Assembly: GCA_022578965.1 (NCBI GenBank)
Contig: MU400870.1
Location: forward strand, 1-29,661
Direction of reading: 5' to 3'
From: Xylaria sp. FL1777
Lineage: Eukaryota > Ascomycota > Sordariomycetes > Xylariales > Xylariaceae
Length of the DNA stretch: 29,661 nt
A program made the translations under genes and the position numbers. The notes under the pieces are model-generated. The model was not told where the DNA came from. It made no database searches and saw only the letters and a program-made list of their open reading frames with translations. Below, in pieces: positions 1 through 11,755 of the stretch (positions are counted from its first letter, which is position 1; each line of letters starts with the position of its first letter).

Positions 1-1500
1 TAAAAAATTAACTTTTTAAGATTTATAATTACTTTAAAACAAATATAGATTTAATAGTTAAAAATTAATATAGTATAAAACTAGAAAATATTTAACTTAG
101 CTATTATTATAAATATATAACAAGCATTAAAATTTTTAAATTATGTTTAAATGTTAATTTAAAACTTTAAAAAAATAGCATTTTACTTTATAAAGTATAT
201 AAAAAAAAATATAAAAGAACATCTTTTTTAATTTTAAAAGAAGCTTAAAAAGCTTTTAAAGAATTAAAACTTAAAATTACTTTTAATTTTATAGTTAAAC
301 TACTTAATTTATAAAAAAAGAAAAGGCTAAAAATAAATGTTTTAAATAATATAATTGTAAAAGTTTTAAAACAACTAAAAAACAACAAAAAATAGCACTT
401 AGTAATTTATTACTTTAAAGCATTATAAAATGTAGTATTATAATATTTTATATATAACAAAGAACTACTTATAATTATTATAGTACTTAAAAAATAAAAA
501 CTGTTTTTTATAAAAACTATAAAGCTAATTAAAATTTATTTAAATTATTAAAACTTAATAAAATTTATAACTATATAAAAAATTACTAAACAATATAAAA
601 ATTAAATAGTTTTTTTTTTTAAGTTTAACTTTAAAATATATTATATTAAGGGAAAAAAAAACATTTAAGCAAATATACTTAGTTAACAAAGTTAAAAAAG
701 ATTTAAAGTTTTAAAAAAAAACATTTAAGTATTATATTTCTAAAAAAATAAAAGCTTAAAAATTAAAGTTATATTTAAGGACTTTATAAATATATAGCTA
801 TAATAAGCTTATAACTTAAAAAAGTTAGCATAATTATAAAAACACAAAAAATTAAAAAATAATAAGCTAATGTATAAACATAAGATTTATTTACTGAAAT
901 TTTTATAAAATAAGTTTATTAAAGAATTTTATAAATACTTATTATATAAACATTAAAAAGCAACAAAAATAGTTTAATAATTATAAAAAAAGTACAATTT
1001 TTTAAAACTATAAAATATAATTAAATTTATTATAAAAAAGTGCAATATTTATAATAAAGCTAAAGTAGCTTAATATAAGCTTTATAAACTACTATAACTT
1101 ATATAAATATTTAAATAAGCATAGTATACTATTGCTTAAGATTTTATTATAGCATTACTTTTATTAATTAATTTAATTATAAAAGTATAATATAATAAAA
1201 TATAAGTTATTATTAATAGATTTATTAAGTATGCTTATTTTTTATTATTTAAAGAAAATATAATAGTTAAATAATTTATATATATTTTTATATGTTAATA
1301 TTTAAATAAGTATAAGCTACTAAAAAAAATTGTTTTAAACTAAAATAAGTTATTTATTTTTAAGTTTAAAACTAGCTTTTTTAAACTTATTAATATTAAA
1401 CTAAAGTTTTTAATTGCTTATTACTTATAAATAAATAAACAAATAAAAAAACTAAACTAAATATTAAAACAATATTTATAAAGTTATATTAACTATTAAT
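1..1500. repeat. AT-rich, transition-decayed repeat DNA, no gene seen
   Basis: This stretch is almost entirely A and T with scattered AGCT, GCA and GCT islets and stop codons in every frame. I see no gene, RNA gene or intact element. It lies immediately outside the 3' end of the LTR retrotransposon at 1501-9360 and probably consists of other decayed repeats into which that element inserted. Its origin cannot be resolved by eye. Confidence 0.6.
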
Positions 1501-1693
1501 TGTCACGGGAGATATAAAGCATTAAAGGTTAAGTATAATAGTTAATATATTTTTAGTTTTATAGTAAGTATTTAACAAAACTAAAGCTTAAAAAAGGAAA
1601 AAAACTCCTATAAAATAAGTATAAAAAAGATATTTTATATATACATATAACTTATAATATGTGCTAAAATACTTAAGTAGCTTAGTTATAACA
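1501..1693 (-). repeat. 3' LTR of the 1501-9360 retrotransposon
   Basis: This is the downstream LTR when the element is read on the minus strand. It aligns with 9168-9360 over all 193 positions with no gap and 24 differences (about 88% identity by hand count). Every difference is C/T or G/A. This copy keeps the GC-containing edge TGTCACGGGA at 1501-1510, which is TATTACAAAA in the other copy. An AT-rich TATA-like stretch (ATATATAAAATA on the minus strand) could have been the LTR promoter. Confidence 0.88.
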
Positions 1694-1697
1694 ACTA

Positions 1698-1710
1698 TTT
1701 TTTTCTTTTT
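1698..1710 (-). other. Polypurine tract beside the 3' LTR
   Basis: On the minus strand this is AAAAAGAAAAAAA, separated from the LTR start by TAGT. A purine run just upstream of the 3' LTR is the plus-strand primer site of LTR retrotransposons, and it supports reading the element on the minus strand. In DNA this AT-rich a purine run alone is weak. The reverse-transcriptase relic on the same strand is what makes it convincing. Confidence 0.5.
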
Positions 1711-4700
1711 AATTAGGTTGTTTTTAATTTATATACAAGTAAAATTAATTAAAGTAATTAATCTTAAGTATAAGTAGTAAAATAAAATAGTATAAAGTAA
1801 TTAAGCATAAATATAATATATTAAATAAAATGCTTATATAGTATAGTAATTAAAATATTTATGTATTTATACTTATGTTTATGTATTAAGTTATGTTTGT
1901 TTTGTGCTATATTTATAGCAGGTTTTATGCTTATACCTTTATTGCTATATATTTTTTTCTTTTTTTCTTTTTTTTTTCTTTTTTTTTTAGCTGCTGCTAA
2001 ACAATTAGTTTTAGTTATATATTTTACTACTGCTATTCTTATATTTATTTTACATTTTTTTTGCTTTTTTTTTAATTATTATTTGTATTATAATTATGCT
2101 ACTTAAACTTGCAGTAGTTAAAAGTAGTATACGTAAACGTAATTGCAGTTAAAGCTATAGTTATAAACATAAACGCAGAAAATTATTATAATTTGTTTTA
2201 TACTTGGATTTATCCAGAAATAAGTTTAATTTTACTATAAAACAAAACTTTAATAAACCTTTTCGCTAAAAGTTTAATAACTTTAGTAATAGAAATAAAA
2301 GTTCTAGCGGTCCGCTTTTCCTTTAAAATAGCTTTAATTTTAATAAAAATATAAACACTATTAAGCTTTTTATAAGTTAAAAAAAAGAAAATAAAAATAA
2401 AAATAAAAATGATCTAAACTTTATAAATCTAAATAAAGATTTAAATGTTGTTTTATGTAATTTTAATATAAATAACGCAAAAAATAAGTTTAATTTTAAT
2501 GCAAATATTAAAGTTTTTATGCTAGCTAAACGTTAGCTTGTTTTTATAATAACTTTTATTTGTAAACTTTGCAAGCAAACTACTAAAGCTAAAAACAAAA
2601 AGTATAAAACTATTAAAAAAGCAATAATTTTAAGTAGTTTGTTAATATATTAGCTTTATTTTAAGCGTTTTAAGAAAGCATTTTAGCTGAAAAATAGCTT
2701 ACCTTTAAATATAGTTTGCAAATTTAAAAACCTAAAAATAACAGCTTATATAAGCTATATAAACAGTTATACTTTATGCAAGCTTATAAGTTAATTTATA
2801 TTTATTTTAGATTAGTTTTATTAATAGGTTAGCTGCTTGCTATATTATATTTTAATGCAATATGCATTTAAAAGTTATTAAACTAGTTTATTTATTTTTT
2901 TGTTCTTTAAAAAAACAACTATAAAAAAATTATTATAAATAAAAATTGCGCTATTGTTTAAAAGATTTTAAACAATTATTATATTAACTTTATAGCTATG
3001 CAGTTTTGCTTTTTAAAAGCATTTTTATGTTTTTTGTTAATTTATAAAGCTTAGTTTTAATTAATTAGCAAAGTTAACAACATAAAAATAAGTTGTTTTG
3101 TTTTTATTTTGTATAAAGTTTAGCTAATAATTAGCAATATAAAAACATTGTACTAAATATAAACATTTAGTAGTAAAGCGCAAATTTTTAGCTTGTTAAG
3201 CTATTAAGCTTTTTTATATAAGCACTATAAATAGCTTTATTTAAATTAATTTTATAAAATTTTTTAATAAAATTAAAATTATTTTTAATGTTAGCAATAT
3301 GCTTGTTTAACTGCACTTAAAATGCAAGTTATAAACTATAAATATGCAGCTTAAAAAGCTGCTTTTATTTCTTTTAAAAAAAATATATATAAAGCTATAT
3401 TAATTATTGCTAATAAGCATAAATAAAAATATTTAGTTAGCTTTTTTTAACATAAAAATGTTTTAAAGTTTAATAATTAGTATTTTAAAGCTTTTTTATA
3501 AAAATATTATAACTTATTTGTAGCGTTTTTATGTATAGCTTATTAATAAAGCGCAAATATTTTAAAACTTAAAGCAATAAGTATAATTTTTATTACGTAA
3601 TTAAAAACAAAAAAATAACTAGTTAATATATATAACGTATTTAAGCTTTAGTTTATAGCTAAATTAATAATAAATTAGTACTATTTTGTTAGCTTAATAG
3701 CTTTGCTTTTTTTTTGTAATTTAAGCGCTTTTTAAAGTTTTTAATTGCTTTAAAAGCTATAATATTAGTAATAAATACCTATTAATTATATTTAGTTAGC
3801 TAGCTTTTTTACTTAATAAAATAATATTTTTTTTTATTATAAGTTATTTTACTTACTATATTTTTAACTTTTTATTTTTTTAACTTATTTTTAAAGTTTA
3901 GCATAAATAAACTATATTTATGTTTAGCTTTTTAAAGCTTAAGCAGCTAAATTAAAAAAACAGAATAAAAATAGCTATATTATTTTAAAAAACTAATATA
4001 ATATGCTTATAAACTAACTATAAAAAGAATTTAAAAAGGTTTAATAAACTTAAGCGCTAACTTTTTATTTTTAAACTTAATATTTTTTATTAATAGTGCT
4101 ATTAAGTTTTTAGTTTTAAAGGTTATAAGTTTATGCTTATTATTATAGTATTTTATATATTTATTAGTTATAATTTGTTATTGCTTTGTTATTTTGTTTT
4201 TAATAGTTTATAACTTATTAAAACGTTTTTATATAGCTAAAATCCTTTTTAATGTAAAGTTGTTTTTAATAAACAAACAAAATTCTAGTATATAACTATA
4301 TAAAGCTTTAAAAAGTAATCGTTTAGTTATAAAATTAATAGCAAAATTTATAGCAAAAAAAGCTTAAAGTAAAAGTTAAAGCTAATTAATTTGTTTACTA
4401 TTTATAAAGCACTTAAAATAGCTTTTAATTATTTAGTTTATTTATTTTGTTTGTTTATTAGTTTTAAAGTGAAATATTACTAAAAGCTTTTGCTTAACTT
4501 TTAAGTAATAATATAAATTAAACTAAAATTAGCTAATAAAAATAAAGCCTTTATTAAAAATAATGCTTTTTAAGCTACTATAAATACATTTAATTTTATA
4601 ATAAAATAAAACTGCTAGCTTAACTAAAGTTATAGTAGTATTAACTAAAAATAAGTATATAAGCTTAGTAAATTTATTTATAATAATAAAAATAGCATTA

Positions 4701-4801
4701 ATTAGTTTTTTTTTATAAAAAGTTTTTAGTAAACTTGTAATAAAGTTTATAAATAGCTTTTATATAAGTTTATTAAGTATTAGCAAAGCATTAAGTTTAC
4801 T

Positions 4802-4966
4802 ATATTTTTGGTAATATTTTGCTTTAGTTTTAAAGCAAATTATATAGCTTTATATGTACTTTTTAACATTTAGTTTTATATTGCTTTAGTAAAACTTTTA
4901 TTATAGCAGTTCTAAAGTGTAGCTTTAGTTAAAATGTTTAGCTAAAAAATCATTATAATATAGCTT
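4802..4966 (-). pseudogene. Reverse-transcriptase relic (palm YxDD region)
   Basis: In one minus-strand frame of 55 codons the translation contains YYNDFLAKHF, then SYTLELL, then SNIKLNVKKYI. This fits the RT catalytic motif Y-x-D-D, with the first Asp changed to Asn as expected for a GAT to AAT transition. It is followed by the usual region leading to a (N/G)(I/L)KLN.KK segment of fungal LTR-element polymerases. The frame has five stops and all are TAA, which is what C-to-T change makes from CAA. YYND is encoded at 4949-4960. The codon order agrees with the element orientation given by the LTRs. Recognition is by motif memory only. The enzyme would have copied element RNA into DNA but is dead here. 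Confidence 0.6.
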
Positions 4967-7900
4967 AATAAATTAAAAATGTATAGCTTTTTTAAAAAAA
5001 ATGTAAATTTTGTTTTTATAGCAAACTAAAGATTTTTTTATTAACTATTAAAAATTTATAGGCTTTTTTATCTTTAATTGCTTTATAATTGTATAACATT
5101 TAAGGTTTTTTTTTTAAACTTTTTAAATAAGGTTTTTTAGCTTTTTAAAAGCTTTTAAATTTTCTAATTTTTTTAAGCTTGCAGCTATTTATATACGCGA
5201 ACGCATAACTGCTTAAATAAAAAAAGCTTTTTTAGCAAGTATAGCTTTAAAGTATAAAGCTTTAGCTTAAGCATTAAAGTATAAATTAAAAACTTTAATT
5301 TGCTATACTATTATAATTTTTCTTTTTAACGTTAAAAAAATATTAATATTACTAAGTAAAACAACTATATAATTAAAACAGCACAAAAAAAAATTAGCTT
5401 TGTTTTTTTTGCTTGTTTAATATTTAATAATAAAGTTAAAAAAAGCTAATAATAAATATTAATAAGCTTGCTTTTTATTAAGCTTTAGCGTTTTTATAAA
5501 CGTTTAAAAGTTAGTATAATTAGTTAATATTTTAATTAGTAAATTGCTTTTTTATAAATAATGCTACTAATGCTTAAAGTAATTTACTATTATAAGCATT
5601 TTTTAGTTAAGCATATTATATTGCATTTTTTTTTTGGATAGCTTTTAAAAATAAAACGTAACTAGTTTAAAAATGCTTTAATTATTTTGCTAGAATAAAT
5701 TTTTTGCAAAGGCTACTTTAAAAAAATTGGTTTTTAGTAATATTTGTTTTTTAAGGTTAAAATAAATAAAAAGAATAGCTTGCTTAAATGCATCTTAAAG
5801 GTTTTTAAAAGCTTTTTTTTTAAAACTATTTAAAAAAATTTAACTTTTTTTTATTTTAGTTATGTTTTTTTTTAAATACTTAAACAAAAGCGTAGCAATA
5901 TAAAAATACCCGTTTATAAAACAGCAGTAAAAATTGCAAAACTTTAAGAATTATTATAACGCTTAATAAATATTTAATATAAGCTATTACTAAATAATAT
6001 TTATACGTAAAAAGTTCATTTTAATTTTTTAGCTAAAAATAATATAACTTAAAAATTTGATCTTTTTTTAATAAAATTAGCATTTAAATAGCTTAGCGTA
6101 TAGTTTTGCTTTTTATAGCTTTTTAATAATGTTTTAAATATATTTCGTATAAAAATCTTTATTTAAAAAAAAAATAAGCACATTATTAAAATATGCAATA
6201 CAAAATATATTTATTATATTATTAAATACTTTTTATATATAACTTTAAAAAGTAGCAAAAGTATTTAATAAACTTATAAGTATAACTAGAAATTTATAGT
6301 AGCTATAGCATATATAAAATGCTGTTTTTTATTTATTTTTTTTTTAAATGCATAAGCAATAATAAGCGTTTTTAAAGTTAATTTTGCTAAAGATTTTAGC
6401 TTTTAAAATTTTATTAAGCAGCTTTAAAATAAGTAATAAAATATATTAATTTTTGCGTATAACTTAATTAAATCTTTTATAGTTTATATATAAACATAAG
6501 CTTTTATTTTTTTTAAGTATAAAAAGAATTAAAGCGCTAGCAAAACTAATAAATTTTTTAATTTTTTTTGCTTTTAGTATTTTATTAAGCTATTTTTATA
6601 GTTTTTTTAGCTTATTTTAAGCTAATAAATATATAAAAAAATAAAATATAACTACGTTTTTTTTTAGCTTAATAGCAAAGTTTTTTTGCTTTAATTATAG
6701 CAATATGTTTGCTTTGTTAATATTAAAGAACTTAAATAAATTATAAAACTCTTTTAAAATTACTGTAAAATTAAAGTAACTAAAGCTTTTTTTTAACTTT
6801 TTAAGCTATATAAGTTTAAATAGTTAAATAATAGCATAGCAGCAAACCTAATTTTAGCAAGCTTTTATAAACTTAGTTAAGCTAAATATTTTTATTTAAG
6901 AGTAGCATAATTTAAAAAACCATTAATTAGTGCTTAAATTTAATATAATTTCTTTATTTTTTAAAGTAGTTTAAAATAGTAAAAAAGGGCTGCTTTTAAA
7001 GCAATAGTTGCAGTTAATAGCTATATATGCACGCTTAATTCTGCAAATAATATTACAACTATTAGTTAATTTACAAACAACTTAATAAGCTTTATAAATA
7101 AAAAATCCATTTTTAGTAGCATACTATAATATAAATATACAAAAAAGTATTTGCTATAATTTATAATAAAAAGCAAAAGTAAAACTAATATAATTATATT
7201 TAGCGCATAAATCAAAATTAATATAAGTTTTAATAAATAGTTTTGTAAAGCTAACAAAATAAATAGTGCAAAAAGTATAAAAACAGCATAAAATAAATAT
7301 ATAAAGTAGTAACTTTAGCTTAAAACTTATAGCTAATATAGTTAGTACTAAGCTTACTATTTGTTTTTTAAGTTATAGTATTATAGCTTTTGTAAAAAAA
7401 GTATATAAAACTTTAATTGCTGTTTTTAGTTTTTTTTATTTATGTTCTAGTTTTTATTTATTTAGATTTTTTAAATAGTTCGTTTTTAAGTAGTGTTATT
7501 ATTATAGCTAATATAGCTATTAAATCTATTGTTTTTATTATTACTGTTGTTATTATTACTTTTAAGCTAAAAGCAATTAAAAGCAATATAGCTAAATTAT
7601 TTATAGCTATAGCAAATAAAGTTTTTATAAAAGTTTAAATTTAAACTATTTTTATTATTGTTTTAAAGTTAATTTAAAAAAGTTCTAAAAATATAATAGT
7701 TCTTTAAAGTATAAATATTATTATTATTACTTTAGTTGTTTATATATTTTTAGTTTTAGTACTAGCTATAACTTTTATTATTGTTGTTTTTATAGTATTA
7801 ATTTTAGCTTTTATAGCTATTATTGCTTTTATAAAATCTTTAGTTATTATTATTGCAGCTATTATTATAATTATTGCTTCTGTAAAAATAGTTCTAACTA

Positions 7901-9167
7901 TTAAAACTAGTATTATTATTTTTATAGCTAATATTAGTATGCTAATTACTAGTTTAGTTTTGCTTAGTATTTAAAGTTAATTTATTAGTAATTTAGATAA
8001 CATTTAACTTTGGTTTTTTTTTACTATAGTTTAAGCATTATTTCTTAGTTATTAGTTTTTAGCGTTGTTATATAGTATTAACTATATTAGTTCGTATAGT
8101 TAGCAATAAGTTATAATAGTTTATTAGCTTTTGCTAAAATAGTATACTTAGTTTTTAGTAATATAATAAAGCTTTTTTGCTTTTGTTTTAGCAAACATTT
8201 TAAAGTTTAATGCTAGCAAAATATTAATTAAACAGTTTTAAGTTTTAGTTAGCTTGTTAACTTGCTTGTTTTAATTATATACTTATGTTAACCTATAAAA
8301 AAATAAACTGCTTAAGTAAAGTTTTAGTTTAGTTTAAAAATACTTTTTAGTTAATTTTAAATCGTTTTTTTTTTAAGGTTAATAACCTTTATAATACTAA
8401 TTAATAAGCATTTTTACAGTTTTAGTTTATATTGCTATATATATATAAAATCTTATTTTTATTGCAATAAAATTTCTAATTAGCTCTTTTAAAAATAGTT
8501 TAAAGTTCTTTTATTTACTTTAGTTAGCATTAATAAATAAATTTTATGCTAAAAAAGTTATAGTTAAACTTTAATAGTTAGCTAAAATTAGCATTTTTAA
8601 ATAAGTAGCACTAATAGTAATATAAGCAATTTTAACGTAATTAGTATTTAAATTTTCTTTAATTATGCTTTTTATTAAAGCTAAAGAATAAAGAGTTATT
8701 ATTATTACTAAAATCTTTATGTTTTTATTTTTAACTTAAGTTATAAAATTATTTTTTAAGATTTAAAAGGTTTTTTTGTTTTTTTAAAAATATTGTTTTT
8801 TAGTTTTTTTATTTATTTGATTATAAAATAAAAGTAGTACAAGCTATTTTTGATTTTAAAGCAACTTGTTTGCTTTTATTTTTTTACTGCATAACTTGCT
8901 GCTTTAGTTCTTTAATTTTAGCTAAAAGCTATACGATTTATGTTTATAATAGTTAAGTATTAACACTTAAAGCACTAAGTAATTATTGTTTGCTTAAGCT
9001 TAGTTCTAAAAATAATTTGTACTAAGTTTGTCTTTAATTTATTATTAAAGTTTATCTTAAAAAAAAGCTATTAAAAATAGCACTAGCTTATATAATTAAT
9101 TAGTGTTTAGCTATTTTGTAATATAACAAAGTATTATAAGTAACCTTATTTTAAAAAGCTTTAAAAT

Positions 9168-9360
9168 TATTACAAAAAGTATAAAGCATTAAAGGTTAAA
9201 TATAATAGTTAATATATCTTTAGTTTTATAATAAGTATTTAACAAAACTAAAGCTTAAAGAAAAAAGAAAACTCCTATAAAATAAGTATAGGAAAAATAT
9301 TTTATATATACATATAACCTGTGACATGTGCTAAGGTACCTAAGTAGCTTAGTTATAACA
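9168..9360 (-). repeat. 5' LTR of the 1501-9360 retrotransposon
   Basis: This is the upstream LTR in element orientation, the partner of 1501-1693. Differences run in both directions: this copy keeps G/C at some sites (for example CCTGTGACATG near 9328-9338 and AAGGTACCTAAG near 9334-9345), and the other copy keeps them elsewhere. Both copies therefore decayed independently from a common GC-richer sequence. Just inside the element (9167 downward) no tRNA-complementary primer site can be read. Confidence 0.88.
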
Positions 9361-10867
9361 TAATAAAACAATTAAGTAAAACTATTATTAATAGCATAAA
9401 TTTTATATAATATATTAATAAACGTAAATATAAATATATTTTTATATAAAGCTGTTTATAAATAGTAAGCAATTATTAAAAAATAAAAAAAAACATTAAT
9501 AAAAGTACTTGCTATTTTAATTATAGCACTTTAAGCAAAAATTATAGCAATAAAAATTAAAACGTTATAAGCTAAACTGTAATTATGCCTTTAATTTTTA
9601 TAACAATAGATATTAATATATTATAATAAAAAACGAACTAAAAAACTAACCTTTAAAAAAAGAAACAAAGTTTATTTGCTATAATAAAAACAAAATATAA
9701 ATATTAATATTTTTTAAATTAAAATAAAATAACTAAGCAATAAATTAAAATTTAAAAAATTTAGCTTTTTTAAAATTAAAAAAGTTATTTTACTTATTAA
9801 CTATAAATTATTATTATTAAAAAATATGTAAATTTACCTTGTTTTTTATATTTTTTTACTAAAATTAGTACTTATTAAAATATTTATTAAAACATAATTA
9901 AAAATAAAAACAAATTAAAACGTTTATAAAGTTAAAAATATACTAAATTTTTGTTAAAACAATAATAACTTAAAGTATTTTATTAAATAAAAAAAATACT
10001 TATATGCTAATAATACTTAAAAACTTAAAAAACACTTAAAAACTATTAAAGTAGTTATAAGTTAGTTTTACTGCTAATATTTTAATTGTTTAAAACTAAG
10101 AAAAAAAAGTTAACTTTAAAAAAAACGCTTAAAAAATTTTAATTAAACTTAAATAAAGCAGCTTATGTTACTTTAATTTGCTTTTTTTGTTGTTTTTGCT
10201 TTTTTATTAGCGCTTTTTGTTTTTTTTTAATGCGTTTTATTTTATTTAGTTTATTTAAGAACTAAAGCTTTTGCTAAATTATTTTAATACTTTTTGCTTT
10301 TAAAAAACGTTTTTGTGTGTAAAGCTAAGCTAACTTGCTTAAAATAAAATTAAAGCTATTTTAAGCTTGTTTTAATTTTTTTTAAACTAAAAGTAGTTGT
10401 TGCTTTGTTTGCTTTTTTTTTTTTTTAAAACAACGGTGTTTAAAAACTATGTTGTTAATTGAATTAATTAGGACTTTTAATTTGTTGCAGAAGCAATTAG
10501 CATGTATACATTTAAAATAACAAAACATATTATTTGTTATTTTGCACGTTAATAATTAATTAAAGCAGCAAAAATAAAGCATAACTTTATAGCTAATAAA
10601 ATTAATAAAAAAGGCAAAAATAAGTTTTTGCTTTGTTTTAAATAAGCAGTTAGTTTTTTTAATGCGCTTTAATATTATAACATATAAAAGAAAAAAGAAA
10701 AAAAAATACTTATAAAAAATTGTTAAAACAATAATTCTAAAAAAAAGGAAATAATGTTATAAAATTAGCACAAAAGTAGCTTTTAAAGCAGCTTAATGCT
10801 TTTATATATATTTTACACTTTTTCTTTTGCTAGCTAAAGCTAAAGTTACGTAATAATTTACTTAGCT

Positions 10868-10945
10868 TACTAAGCTTATAATAATTTAAGGCTTATTAAG
10901 CTTATAATAATTTAGTGTTTATTAAACTTATAGTAATTTAAAAGG
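10868..10945. repeat. 26-bp tandem repeat, three copies
   Basis: Three units with the core AAGCTTATAATAATTTA start near 10872, 10898 and 10924, a spacing of 26 bp. The third unit carries transitions (AAACTTATAGTAATTTA). The array lies directly upstream of the dispersed repeat at 10961-11105 and is probably part of the same repeat family. Confidence 0.6.
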
Positions 10946-10960
10946 GGTTACTACTTTTTT

Positions 10961-11105
10961 TACTTTTTTTTTGTTTATATAATTATGTACTTTTTATATT
11001 TAGTTATTTACTTAGTTTTTAGCTTTTTAGCTATTAATTTTTTTATAACTGCTAAGCATTAATATATTTATTACTTTTAATTCTTTAAGACTTTTATTAA
11101 TGCAT
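10961..11105 (+). repeat. Dispersed repeat, copy A
   Basis: This segment aligns with 29521-29661 at the other end of the window over about 140 bp. I count ten differences, all with G or C here and A or T in the other copy, plus single-base length changes in T runs. The two copies are in the same orientation and lie on opposite sides of the gene island, about 18.5 kb apart. They are therefore two members of a dispersed family, or parts of longer elements, and not the ends of one element. The family is not identified. Confidence 0.75.
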
Positions 11106-11578
11106 AGTAGTAAAAGTACTTTAAAAACCTTTTTAACGGACTACTGTTAAGGATTTTATTATTACCTGCAAATTAAAACCCCAAAGGCAAACCTGTTATA
11201 TTAATATATAATAGGTCTGTTACAATAATACTATAAAACAACAGTAATTTTTTAAATGCTATTTAAAAAGCTAGCATAACTTATAAAAATATATTAGTAT
11301 ACTTAGGTTTTTTTTTAAAAAGCAAGCTTAATTTAAAAAAAAAGCTTTTAAAATTAAGCTAACTTAATTATAGCAAAAAAGATTGCTTTTGCTTAAGCTA
11401 AAATTTATTTTTAAAAAGCAAGTTAAGCAATAATAAAAAATTCAATAAATTTACTAAAGTAGTATTAAACCTAAAAAATAAAAAGTAAGCTAATATTATT
11501 ATAGCTTTTAAAAGTATAAACTAAACTATAGTTAACTAACAAAAAAAAAATAAAATTAATTGATAGCAGTATAATTAA

Positions 11579-11755
11579 AACAACTATTATATTTTAGCTT
11601 GCTACGTAAAAAAAAATATTGCTAAAAAAGAACTACTTTTAGTTTTTAAAAGAACTTTTGCTGCTAAACAAAAAACTGCTAAAAAAAAGCCTGCTTTAAG
11701 CGCAACTAAAAAAGCTAAAATTAACGCAATTATAATAAACATATTTGCATTTTAG
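11579..11755 (+). pseudogene. Open coding relic in AT-rich DNA, unidentified
   Basis: A plus-strand frame of 58 codons stays open to a TAG at 11753-11755 in DNA where stop triplets are very frequent. It has no ATG start. The translation is Lys/Ala-rich toward the end (AAKQKTAKKKPALSATKKAK). It could be the C-terminal tail of a transposase or a gag-like protein, but I do not recognise the family and it may be chance. Confidence 0.25.

Larger units (their letters stand above)
1501..9360 (-). mobile_element. Degenerate LTR retrotransposon, probably Ty3/Gypsy type
   Basis: Two 193-bp direct repeats (1501-1693 and 9168-9360) bound a 7.86-kb element. On the minus strand the LTRs begin TGTTATAA and the better-preserved copy ends CCCGTGACA, giving TG...CA ends. 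The 4-bp flanks TAAT at 1497-1500 and 9361-9364 match and could be a target-site duplication, but they carry little information in such DNA. Minus-strand orientation follows from a purine tract at 1698-1710 next to the 3' LTR and from a reverse-transcriptase relic read on the minus strand at 4802-4966, about 4.4 kb into the element. That leaves room for gag and protease before it and for RNase H and integrase after it. The size and this spacing favour Ty3/Gypsy over Ty1/Copia, but no integrase motif was identified. Every coding frame is destroyed by stops and no primer-binding site is recognisable. The element is immobile. Confidence 0.85.

Noticed and set aside
1861..2106. 81-codon plus-strand ORF, hydrophobic
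   Set aside because: It is a run of TTT/TTA/TAT codons inside the retrotransposon on the antisense strand. Its hydrophobicity is an effect of composition.
7066..7638. Two hydrophobic ORFs (63 codons minus, 73 codons plus)
   Set aside because: They lie inside the dead retrotransposon and have biased AT-rich codons and no recognisable motif. At most they contain fragments of decayed gag.
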